From contig JAEFBA010000009.1 in the NCBI GenBank assembly GCA_016292145.1, positions 1 through 52,344 on the forward strand: DNA of 52,344 nucleotides, read 5' to 3'. This document shows, piece by piece, positions 22,869 through 31,100 of the stretch; the stretch's first letter is position 1, and each line of letters starts with the position of its first letter. A program made the translations under genes and the position numbers. This DNA is from Saccharofermentans sp. GTDB lineage: Bacteria; Bacillota; Clostridia; Saccharofermentanales; Saccharofermentanaceae. Under the pieces are notes generated by a model, which saw only the letters and a program-made list of their open reading frames with translations, ran no database searches and was not told the origin of the DNA.

Positions 22869-24971
22869 TTATTTTGTTTTCTTCGTTTTTGTTTCAGCCT
22901 TCTCGGAAGCTGCGGGCTTTTTTGCCGCCGTCTTCTTTGCAGGCTTTGCTTCTGCTGTCTTTACTGCCTTCTTTGCAGCAGGCTTTACTGCCTTCTCCGC
23001 AACGGCCTTAGCCGTTTTCTTTGCAGCGGGCTTGGCAGAAGTCTTCTTTGCGGCAGGCTTTTTGGCAGAAGCCTTGGCCTTCTTCTTTACAGGGTCCTTC
23101 ACCTTCATGAAGAAGATACCTGCCAAAGGAGGAAGGTTTATCTTGACCTTATAAGGCTTGCCGTTCAAAGGCTCGTCGATTGCTTCAAAGCAGCCGTTCA
23201 TGTCGGTTGCTGTAGGATATCCGGAACCGCCATGGCACATATCGTCGGTGTTAAAGACGATCTTGTAAGTGCCGAGTTCGTATACTGGCATCTCATAACC
23301 TTCGAGAGGCTGGGGAACCATGTTGAGAGCAACATAGATGTCGTTTTTCTTGGGATCCGGACAAGATCTCTTGTATACAAATACGTTATTCTTGGTGTCG
23401 TCTGCAGCGATCCATTCGAAGCCTGCCCATGTGTGGTCATCTTCCCACATCTGGGGATTCTCGATGTAGAACTTATTAAGTTCGCTGTTGAAATTCTGCA
23501 GGAGTCTGTGTGATTCGTAATCTAACAGGAACCACTCAAGCTGCTCATAGAAACGCCACTCGATGAACTGACCGAACTCAGAACCCATGAAATTGAGCTT
23601 TCCGCCCGGGTGGCTGATCTGGTACATCATCATCGTACGAAGAGACGCGAACTTCCTCCAGATATCGCCCGGCATCTTGTCGATAAGGGAATGCTTGCCG
23701 TGAACTACTTCGTCGTGAGATAAGCTCAGGATGTAGTTTTCTGAGAATGCATACATCATTGAGAAGCAGAACTCGTCGTGGTGCCAAGCTCTCGCATAAG
23801 AATCAGTCGAGAAATAATCGAGCGTGTCATGCATCCAGCCCATGTTCCACTTATGGGTGAATCCCAGGCCGCCGAATTCGACGGGATGAGATACCTTAGG
23901 CCATGCCGTGGACTCTTCTGCGATGAGCATTGCATGAGGATAGTTCTTGCGGATAGTCGAGTTAAGTCTCTTGAAGAAATCAATTGCTTCAAGGTTCTCA
24001 TTGCCGCCGAACCTGTTGGGAATATACTGCTGTCTTCCGTAGTCCCTGTAGAGCATGGAAGAAACAGCGTCAACACGGATACCGTCAAGATGATATTCAT
24101 CGATCCAGTAAACTGCATTGGATATCAGGAACGAGATGACTTCGTTCTTGGAATAATCGAAAACATAAGTGCCCCATTCCCTGTGCTCGCCGATCCTCGG
24201 ATCCGCATACTCATAGCAAGGCGTGCCGTCGAATCTGACGAGGCCTTCCATGTTCTTCGGGAAGTGAGCCGGAACCCAGTCAAGGATGACGGAGATGCCG
24301 TTCTGGTGAAGGACATCGACCATGAACTTGAAGTCAGCAGGTGTTCCGAATCTTGAAGTAACGGCATAGTAACCTGTTACCTGATAGCCCCATGAATCAT
24401 CCAGAGGATGTTCCAATATGGGCATGAGCTCTACATGTGTGTAGTGCATCTTCTTGCAGTAATCAGCAAGATCTATTGCAAGTTCTCTGTAAGTAAAGAA
24501 GTTGCCGTCCGGATGTCTTCTCCATGAACCTAAGTGGATCTCATAGATGTTGATCGGCTTAGGTGCCAGAGCATCTGTACGGTTCTTGCAGAACTCGTCA
24601 TCGTTCCAGATATAATCGTCAGGATCGTAGATGATGGAAGCATTATTAGGTCTGGTCTCGAAATGTCTTGCGAAGGGGTCGCCCTTCTCGTATATCCTGT
24701 TGTCAGCGCCGATAACTCTGTACTTATATCGGTCCCACTGCTGTGCATCAGGAACCTTCTGTTCCCAAATGCCGGTCTTACCGAGCATAAACATCTGGCA
24801 GTCATTGGGATCCCAGTCATTGAAATCACCCATTACGCTGACCATTCGTGCATTAGGAGCCCAAACGCGGAATATGAAGCCCTTCCCGTTCTCATCCTCG
24901 TAGGGATGAGCTCCGAGGAACTTATAGCTCATATAGTTCTCGCCCTTGTTGAATAAATAAGCAGCATCCAT
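22869..24971 (-). CDS. glgB: 1,4-alpha-glucan branching enzyme GlgB with Lys/Ala-rich C-terminal tail
   Basis: Forms alpha-1,6 branches in glycogen. Order: start AYLFNKGENYMSYKFLGAHP (4-23), CBM48 (about 17-115), GH13 barrel with DWVPAHF (231-237), GIRVDAVSS (297-305, nucleophile Asp301), LIAEEST (349-355, Glu352) and LSLSHDEVVHGK (415-426, Asp420), then an all-beta C domain to about 622. The last 77 residues (624-700) are almost only Lys, Ala, Pro, Thr and Val in AKKPAAKK-like repeats, absent from ordinary GlgB. The start has GGGAGG about 13 bases upstream. First gene of the glycogen operon. Confidence 0.96.
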   Translation of the reverse strand: MDAAYLFNKGENYMSYKFLGAHPYEDENGKGFIFRVWAPNARMVSVMGDFNDWDPNDCQMFMLGKTGIWEQKVPDAQQWDRYKYRVIGADNRIYEKGDPFARHFETRPNNASIIYDPDDYIWNDDEFCKNRTDALAPKPINIYEIHLGSWRRHPDGNFFTYRELAIDLADYCKKMHYTHVELMPILEHPLDDSWGYQVTGYYAVTSRFGTPADFKFMVDVLHQNGISVILDWVPAHFPKNMEGLVRFDGTPCYEYADPRIGEHREWGTYVFDYSKNEVISFLISNAVYWIDEYHLDGIRVDAVSSMLYRDYGRQQYIPNRFGGNENLEAIDFFKRLNSTIRKNYPHAMLIAEESTAWPKVSHPVEFGGLGFTHKWNMGWMHDTLDYFSTDSYARAWHHDEFCFSMMYAFSENYILSLSHDEVVHGKHSLIDKMPGDIWRKFASLRTMMMYQISHPGGKLNFMGSEFGQFIEWRFYEQLEWFLLDYESHRLLQNFNSELNKFYIENPQMWEDDHTWAGFEWIAADDTKNNVFVYKRSCPDPKKNDIYVALNMVPQPLEGYEMPVYELGTYKIVFNTDDMCHGGSGYPTATDMNGCFEAIDEPLNGKPYKVKINLPPLAGIFFMKVKDPVKKKAKASAKKPAAKKTSAKPAAKKTAKAVAEKAVKPAAKKAVKTAEAKPAKKTAAKKPAASEKAETKTKKTK

Positions 24972-25061
24972 TGATGTAGCTTTGCCTCCCTGTTATGTAT
25001 TACTGGCGGCTCAATAAAAAAGCGCGTCAAAATCAAAGGGCACCCGCCCTTAATATCAGAT

Positions 25062-25090
25062 ATTATAAACTAAATTAGAGAATTATCCAA
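25062..25090 (-). promoter_or_regulatory. Promoter of the glycogen operon
   Basis: Minus-strand TTGGAT (25085-25090) and a perfect TATAAT (25062-25067) are 17 bases apart, about 90 bases before glgB. The leader contains a small AAGGGC-GGGT-GCCCTT hairpin near 25035-25050 and a six-T run further on, but these are not adjacent, so an attenuator is doubtful. Confidence 0.8.
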
Positions 25091-25100
25091 CCGAAAATAC

Positions 25101-25140
25101 AAAAAATCGAAGAATTTTGCCGTCGGTTTTGTGCAAAATT
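25101..25140 (-). terminator. Possible terminator of the GGDEF gene
   Basis: On the minus strand AATTTTGC (25133-25140) pairs with GCAAAATT (25113-25120) around a 12-base loop. CTTCGA and six T residues follow. The stem is A/T-rich and weak, but its position just after the stop codon is right. Confidence 0.45.
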
Positions 25141-25153
25141 ACATAACAGAGTC

Positions 25154-27097
25154 TTAATTGCCGGTCAGAGGGGCGTTCCTTCCCTTACCGACCTTATGCA
25201 GCTTCTTTTCCTTGTACATCGTCTTATCGGCTTCTTTAAGACATCTCTCAAAGATCAAGTGCGCGTCTTCATCACCAGATCCGTCCGGATACTCGATGTA
25301 AGCGCCGCAGCTGATGGAAACATCGAACTGCTTGCCATCCAGCATTACTTTCTGTTCTATGATAGACCTTACTCTCGCGATGAACTCTGCGGCCTTTTCT
25401 TCCGTATAGTTTTTGGCAAGGACCGTGAACTCGTCTCCGCCCGCTCTCGCGCATACCTCATTGCCGTTCACGGCTCTGGCAAGACCGTAAGCTATGGTCT
25501 TAAGGCCATAGTCACCTTCATTATGTCCGAAGTTATCATTGATATACTTAAGGTCATCCATATCGATCGTTATGACCGCAAGTCCTGTTCTGTTCCTGAT
25601 GCACTCATCAAGATACGCCTTAAAGAAATCCTCCAGTCCTCTTCTGTTATAGAGGTCGGTCAGTGTATCCCTGTTATAGAGGAATTTCAGTCTTGCGACA
25701 GATAACTCAAGATCTCTTTGGATGCGTCTGGTCTCAAGGATAACGCCAAGATCAACAAACCAGGACTGTATGGCCTTCTGCTCACGGTAACCTATCTCCG
25801 GGACTACGATCAGATAACCCATATAATACTGGAGATGATGCAGCGCGAAGATATAGTAAGGATTGGGGTCTTCGAGCATATCCTGTGGAAGGATGTTCTT
25901 TTTCCTGAATGTCTGTACAGGAACATCAACATCGCCTCTGTAACCTGAGACGACAGTCATCTCCTCATCGGTAGTGCGGAAATCTTCGCCGACGATCCTC
26001 TGCTTGTCCCATCCGGGTGCAAGGCAAAGAAGCATCTCCTTAAAGCCGGTATCAGTCTTTGCGTTGTCACTTATGGCGCGGAAGCAGTCTTCAAGCGTAC
26101 CCGCATCAGATACAGTGAGCATGAGGTTAGTCGTAGACTGTGCTATGCCCGTGGCATAATCCAGACGTCTGGTATAAATAACTCTGAAATCATCGATGCC
26201 GTCTACACTCTTGGGCTTGCATCTGCAGGACTGGTTGCAGATAAGATCTCCTTCTACAAAGATATTATCCTTGATTTCTTCTCCTCCGATGATCCTGAGC
26301 ATTGTCTCGATTGCCATGTAACCGTATCTGTAGAAAGGCTGTGTTGCCGTGGTAAGCGTCGGGAAGCCGCTCGTGGATTCAACCACGGCGTCAAAACCGG
26401 TAATGATCAGATCTTCAGGTATATTGATCCCCCTGGCTTTGCAGGCATTGATAAGTCCGATCGCCGAATAATCGTTGGCACAGCAGACAGCGTCAGGAAG
26501 CTTCTTTCCGTTTTTCGCGCATGTCTCAAGAATAAAATCGAGAGCATCTTCTCCGCAGTCATACCAGAGATTGCTGTAGAAGATCTTGCTCTCATCAAAA
26601 GGAATACCATGGTCTTCCAGTTCTTTCCTGTATGCGGCAATACGCTCGAAAGTAAAATTGTGGACCTTGTCGCCTGCCACATGGAAAATGTCCCTGCAGC
26701 CGTGCTCTTCGATAACGTGACGCACAGTCTTTGCATAAGTCTTTGCTTCATCACAGGAAATGCTTATATGATCATCTTCAAGGCTTCCTATGTTGATAAC
26801 AGGGATGTCGTGATATGTGAGGAGCTTTTTAAGATGCTGTTTGATGATTTCACTGAAATAAGTGCTTATCTTGATTACACCGTCGAAATCATTAAGATCC
26901 GGGATATCAAAGGAAACGCAGTCGCCCTCATCGTATTTCGAGAACTCGCCATAGTTCTTGCTGCTGTAAGAATCGCCGAAGCTGGCAAAGAAGATAAGCT
27001 TAACGCCGTATCTTTTCGCAGCATCATGGAGTCCCTTCTGCATCAGTCCGGACATCTGTTCATATACATGAGATGTAAAAACGGCAATTTTCTTCAT
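25154..27097 (-). CDS. LacI-type sensor domain fused to a GGDEF diguanylate cyclase
   Basis: A 647-residue protein likely to make cyclic di-GMP. Residues 1-295 resemble the periplasmic-binding-protein-like sugar domain of LacI/GalR regulators (KKIAVFTSHVYEQMSGLMQKG, PVINIGS, VCCANDYSAIGLINACKARGINIPEDLIITGFD). No helix-turn-helix, signal peptide or membrane segment is present, so it should sense a cytoplasmic ligand. A middle region (about 300-455) and a coiled-coil link lead to the GGDEF domain (475-640). AGGDEF at 552-557 is intact. The inhibitory RxxD site upstream is absent (NGNE). The ATG at 27097 has no strong ribosome site. An upstream TTG is no better. Confidence 0.88.
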   Translation of the reverse strand: MKKIAVFTSHVYEQMSGLMQKGLHDAAKRYGVKLIFFASFGDSYSSKNYGEFSKYDEGDCVSFDIPDLNDFDGVIKISTYFSEIIKQHLKKLLTYHDIPVINIGSLEDDHISISCDEAKTYAKTVRHVIEEHGCRDIFHVAGDKVHNFTFERIAAYRKELEDHGIPFDESKIFYSNLWYDCGEDALDFILETCAKNGKKLPDAVCCANDYSAIGLINACKARGINIPEDLIITGFDAVVESTSGFPTLTTATQPFYRYGYMAIETMLRIIGGEEIKDNIFVEGDLICNQSCRCKPKSVDGIDDFRVIYTRRLDYATGIAQSTTNLMLTVSDAGTLEDCFRAISDNAKTDTGFKEMLLCLAPGWDKQRIVGEDFRTTDEEMTVVSGYRGDVDVPVQTFRKKNILPQDMLEDPNPYYIFALHHLQYYMGYLIVVPEIGYREQKAIQSWFVDLGVILETRRIQRDLELSVARLKFLYNRDTLTDLYNRRGLEDFFKAYLDECIRNRTGLAVITIDMDDLKYINDNFGHNEGDYGLKTIAYGLARAVNGNEVCARAGGDEFTVLAKNYTEEKAAEFIARVRSIIEQKVMLDGKQFDVSISCGAYIEYPDGSGDEDAHLIFERCLKEADKTMYKEKKLHKVGKGRNAPLTGN

Positions 27098-27169
27098 AAT
27101 AAACAGCAAAACTTCAAGTGGACCGCAGGTTTTCTCTTTTATTATAAAAATCGCTATCTGACATAGTGG

Positions 27170-27198
27170 TTAACTGAATGTAAATTTAGTTTTATATT
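27170..27198 (+). promoter_or_regulatory. Candidate promoter of the phosphodiesterase gene
   Basis: TTAACT (27170-27175) and TATATT (27193-27198) are 17 bases apart, 68 bases before the ATG. The -10 overlaps the candidate -10 of the divergent GGDEF gene. Confidence 0.5.
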
Positions 27199-27217
27199 TT
27201 TATTCCCTATCAGTCAA
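27189..27217 (-). promoter_or_regulatory. Candidate promoter of the GGDEF gene
   Basis: Minus-strand TTGACT (27212-27217) and TAAAAC (27189-27194) are 17 bases apart. A separate perfect TATAAT (27141-27146) lies closer to the gene but has no good -35. Either could serve. Confidence 0.35.
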
Positions 27218-27265
27218 GAAGAAAGTGCTATCCTATTGGGAGATAATTAGAAAGAGGCTTTATTT

Positions 27266-27799
27266 ATGAAGTATTTTGTTGCATCAGACATTCACGGGGA
27301 TTCATACTGGGCACAGCGCATCGTTGACGCATTCGTTGAAAGCGGTGCCGACAAGCTCGTCCTTTTGGGAGACACACTTTATCACGGTCCCAGGAACGAC
27401 CTGCCTGCCCACCACGCGCCCAAAAAGGTCATAGAGATCCTGAATAATTACGCAGATAAGATTATTGCCGTAAGAGGCAACTGCGATACCGAAGTCGATC
27501 AGATGGTCTTGAAATTCCCCATCATGGCTGATTACGTCTATCTGGTTGATGAAGGTCACGTCTTCTTCCTGACACACGGTCACATCTATAACCCTTACGA
27601 CAAGCCGGAAGCTATGCCCGACGGCGGCACCATTGTCATGGGCCACACGCATGTAGCTAAGGATATTATGTTCAATGCTGAAGACGGCAAGACATTCCGC
27701 TATATGAATCCCGGCTCCCCTTCTATTCCGAAAGAATCAACCCCGCCTTCCTACATACTTATAGAAAAAGGCAGGGCCGAATTGTTCAGCTTTGATTAA
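27266..27799 (+). CDS. yfcE: YfcE/MJ0936-type metallophosphodiesterase
   Basis: A 177-residue calcineurin-like phosphodiesterase. All metal-binding motifs are visible: SDIHGD (7-12), LLGDTLYHGP, VRGNCD, THGH and GHTH. The family hydrolyses phosphodiesters in a metal-dependent way. The natural substrate is uncertain. Short length and lack of export signal indicate a cytosolic enzyme. AAAGAGG precedes the ATG. It is divergent from the GGDEF gene and converges on a small membrane protein gene 15 bases away. Confidence 0.92.
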   Translation: MKYFVASDIHGDSYWAQRIVDAFVESGADKLVLLGDTLYHGPRNDLPAHHAPKKVIEILNNYADKIIAVRGNCDTEVDQMVLKFPIMADYVYLVDEGHVFFLTHGHIYNPYDKPEAMPDGGTIVMGHTHVAKDIMFNAEDGKTFRYMNPGSPSIPKESTPPSYILIEKGRAELFSFD

Positions 27800-27814
27800 T
27801 GTATCTGCACAAGA

Positions 27815-28090
27815 TCAGATCAGTCTGGTAATGAAATCGAGCTTGTCTTCTATAAAACCTCTTAAGGCAGGTATCATGTAGATTATAAAAATCACATCGA
27901 ATAAAACCAGCAGAAGGATGAAGATCATTGACATAACAAGACTTCTTCTGCCCGGCTTATTGTTTTCGTCGCCATACTTTGAAGGTTTTTTGCCAAAAAA
28001 GAATTTGATTATCATCAGAAAAATAGCGTTAACGAGCAAAAAGCCCGTTAACAGAAAGAGAATTGAATCCAGTTCAGTATCTCCAAACAT
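27815..28090 (-). CDS. Small two-helix membrane protein
   Basis: A 91-residue protein with hydrophobic segments at about 8-33 and 51-75, joined by a basic and polar loop (GKKPSKYGDENNKPGRRS). No family was recognised. It lies 71 bases beyond the stop codon of the giant surface protein, behind its terminator, and runs in the same direction. No good promoter was seen in that gap, so its expression may depend on read-through. Confidence 0.55.
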   Translation of the reverse strand: MFGDTELDSILFLLTGFLLVNAIFLMIIKFFFGKKPSKYGDENNKPGRRSLVMSMIFILLLVLFDVIFIIYMIPALRGFIEDKLDFITRLI

Positions 28091-28115
28091 TTCTTGTACC
28101 TTTAAATAAGTTACC

Positions 28116-28150
28116 TTTAAAAACTTCCCCCCTGATCATCAGGGGGGGAG
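28116..28150 (-). terminator. Strong terminator of the Tad/kinase gene run
   Basis: CCCCCCTGA (28127-28135) pairs with TCAGGGGGG (28139-28147) around TCA. On the minus strand GTTTTTAAA follows. It lies just after the stop codon of the Ig-repeat protein. Confidence 0.9.
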
Positions 28151-28161
28151 TTCTATCAAGA

Positions 28162-31100
28162 TTACCTTCTTCCGTATTTTCTCTTAATGACAACGATAAA
28201 GACAGCAAGTGCGATTATTACCAGCAAACCAATTATCGATCCGATGAACAGCGGAGTGTTCGTATAGTATCTGACGAAGAGGTTTGTTGTTACGTAGAAG
28301 TTGCTGACTTCGATCTCGTGTTTGTTGCCTGCTGCATCTGTCGCAACGATCTTGACTTTGTGAGAACCGTTCGATGCATCATTGATATCAAACGAGAAAT
28401 CACCTGCACCTGAGACAACAGCAGCTACCTCTTCACCGGTCCAGGACTTATAAGGTGTATTGTAATCATCAAGGTAGACATCAACGCCATCAAGGACCAA
28501 GTTATCAGAGATCAATAACTTTACAGTATAGAGCTCTGTAGCATAAGTCTTGCTGTCCTGAAGGTTCGATACGACGATGTTCGGATCAGAATTATCTACG
28601 CCAAACTGGATAGCGGCATTCTTGGTATCAAGAGAGTTCTCTGACGTATTTCCGGCCTTATCTACGGAATAGATAATGACAGAGTAAACGCCATCCTCCT
28701 TGAAATTGTCAGAATGGATCACATATGTGTATTCATTCCACTCTCCATTTCCGCCGTTCTTCTTAACGTCATAGTCAACACCTTCTTTAAGGATAATAGG
28801 ATTATTATTCTTATAAAGCGTGACCTTGGACTCGGTCAGGTCATTAGGGTTGACTTCGGTCACTACAATATCAACAGGATCTTTAATATATCTTCCGATG
28901 ACAGCCTTAGTAGCATCGCTCATGCCGTATGCGGAACCGAATCTGTTAACTGAGAACGTTAGCTTCTGAGTTGACACATTGCCGGCAAGGTCAGTAATGG
29001 TTACTGAAAGCGTATATATATCATCGATCTCCTTTTTCTTGGCAAATTCATTAAAGACGAACTTGTTTCCGTTATGAACAGCAGTGTTGGTTCCATCCGG
29101 CTCAAGCTTTCCTCTGTTTGCACCGGCAAATGTGATATTTACCAAGTCAGGTGAATAGTTCGTATCAGAATACAAGATCTGAAGATTCAGATTGCCACTG
29201 TAAGCAGAATTATCTTTTACTCCGGTAATGCTGAGCACAGGGGCAGTAGTATCGATATAGAATGTCTGATCAGCAAATGCGGCAGCATCATTGCCTGCCT
29301 TGTCCTTTGCCGAGATGCGGAATGTATACTTACCGTCCTTGTTGTACTTGATCGTGACAGTATGTGTATCACCATTGGTCGTCCATTTGCTGACAGCAGG
29401 AGCTGCGATGTCAGAGCCGTCGTCAGTTGCCTTAATAGAGATCTTGACTCTGTCAGCACTGAAATTGTGTTCAACTATAGTAATGGTTGCCGTTCTGTAA
29501 TCCTTATAATAATTGCCATTTACAGCAGAATTATTATTGTAGCTGACATTGATCTTAGGAGCGGTCTTATCAATAGTGAACTTCTTCGGAGCCGCACTGT
29601 TGCCGTAATCTGCAGGATTTGCAACATTTCCGGCCAGATCGGTACCGGTGATATCAAATGTGTAATCACCATCTGAATTGAAAGTTACTGTTGCCGTCCA
29701 TACGGTATCATCGCCATTACCCTGACCCGGCTTCTTGACCCATTCAGAGACAGAAGGCTTTTTGCCTGTTGAACTGGTCAACGAAATTACTGTAGCTTCA
29801 GGATCGAAATTACGCTCTGTAACAGAGATCGTAGCTACTCGGTCAGCCTTGAAATACTCGTTGAGATCAACATTGTTATTGTTGTAACTTACATTAATGC
29901 GAGGCTTTGTGGTGTCGATCTTAATATCGCCAAGCTTAGTGCGTGTAATTCTTACGTTTCCTGCATTATCTACAGCCTCTACCTGAATAATTACATTGTT
30001 GCTGTTGAACTTTTCGGCATCGACGACAATTGACCTTGTCCATTTACTTGCGAGGTTATCATCATCAAAAGTCGCTTCTGTTTTGCCTATATCCTTAGAT
30101 ATATCGAGCAGAGTGCCGGACTCAACAGCATCAGTATCAGTAGTATAGATCTTGTACGTAACCTCCTTAAGACCGGAATAGAATCCGTCAGGATCACGCT
30201 GATCGCCAATATAAGCAGGATCTACAATGGATACTTTTGCAGTAACATTTCCATTGTAGTAACCCTTGGCATTAGCCTGTGAAAGAAGAATGTCGATATC
30301 AGGAGCATGCTTCTCGCCCTCAGGTTCTTTGTTATCAACAATAATACCTGTTGAATTGACATACGTTACATTAGAAGCTTTGTCGATAGCCCTGAAGTAC
30401 AGAATGAACTTCCTGCTCTGTGAGACTGTAATTCCAGAAGCAGGATCATAGTCAATCCATTTGCCGTTTTCTACAGAATACGCAGATACCTTATCGACCA
30501 TCTGATACTGCAGCGCATGAACTCCGCTGATACTACAGTCGTAAGTTAACTCTATATTGATAGTATCCTTGTAGAATGTATCGAAGACTACCGAATCGCC
30601 CCCCAATACTGACTTACCGTTGATCTTGATATCCAGATCCTTCGGCGGAGTAGTATCAACTACAAATTCATTGGCAGCGGCCGTGGAATCTGCGAAAACT
30701 ACACCCGGGCACTTGTTTCCGGCTTTGTCCGTACATTCCACGTTAAATTTGTATTCTTTGTCTCCCGGGAAATTATAAGTTGTAGAGTAAGTATCACCGG
30801 ATTGGACCCAATTATCTACAACAATGTACTCTCCGTTGACGACAATGAACGTGGTATTTTTGTCAAAGTTGCGCTCGGTAACGGATATCGTTGCCGTTCT
30901 GCCTTCATTAAAGTACTTCTCGTTATATACCTTATTATTCGAGTACTTAACGTTTATCACAGGGAAAGTCGTATCGATAACGAAGTGGAACTTGTCACCT
31001 CCGCCATAATCTATTACGGCTTCATTTCCTGCAAGATCAGTGAAACCAAGCTTGAAATTATATGCAGCATCAACTGTAAAGCTAATTTCAACAGTGTGAT

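Noticed and set aside
22863..23513. Plus-strand open frame rich in Cys, Leu and Arg opposite the glgB end
   Set aside because: It is the mirror of the Lys/Ala repeat codons of the GlgB tail. Low complexity and no ribosome site.
24972..25060. Attenuator in the glgB leader
   Set aside because: The AAGGGC/GCCCTT hairpin is not directly followed by the T run. No alternative pairing was found by eye.
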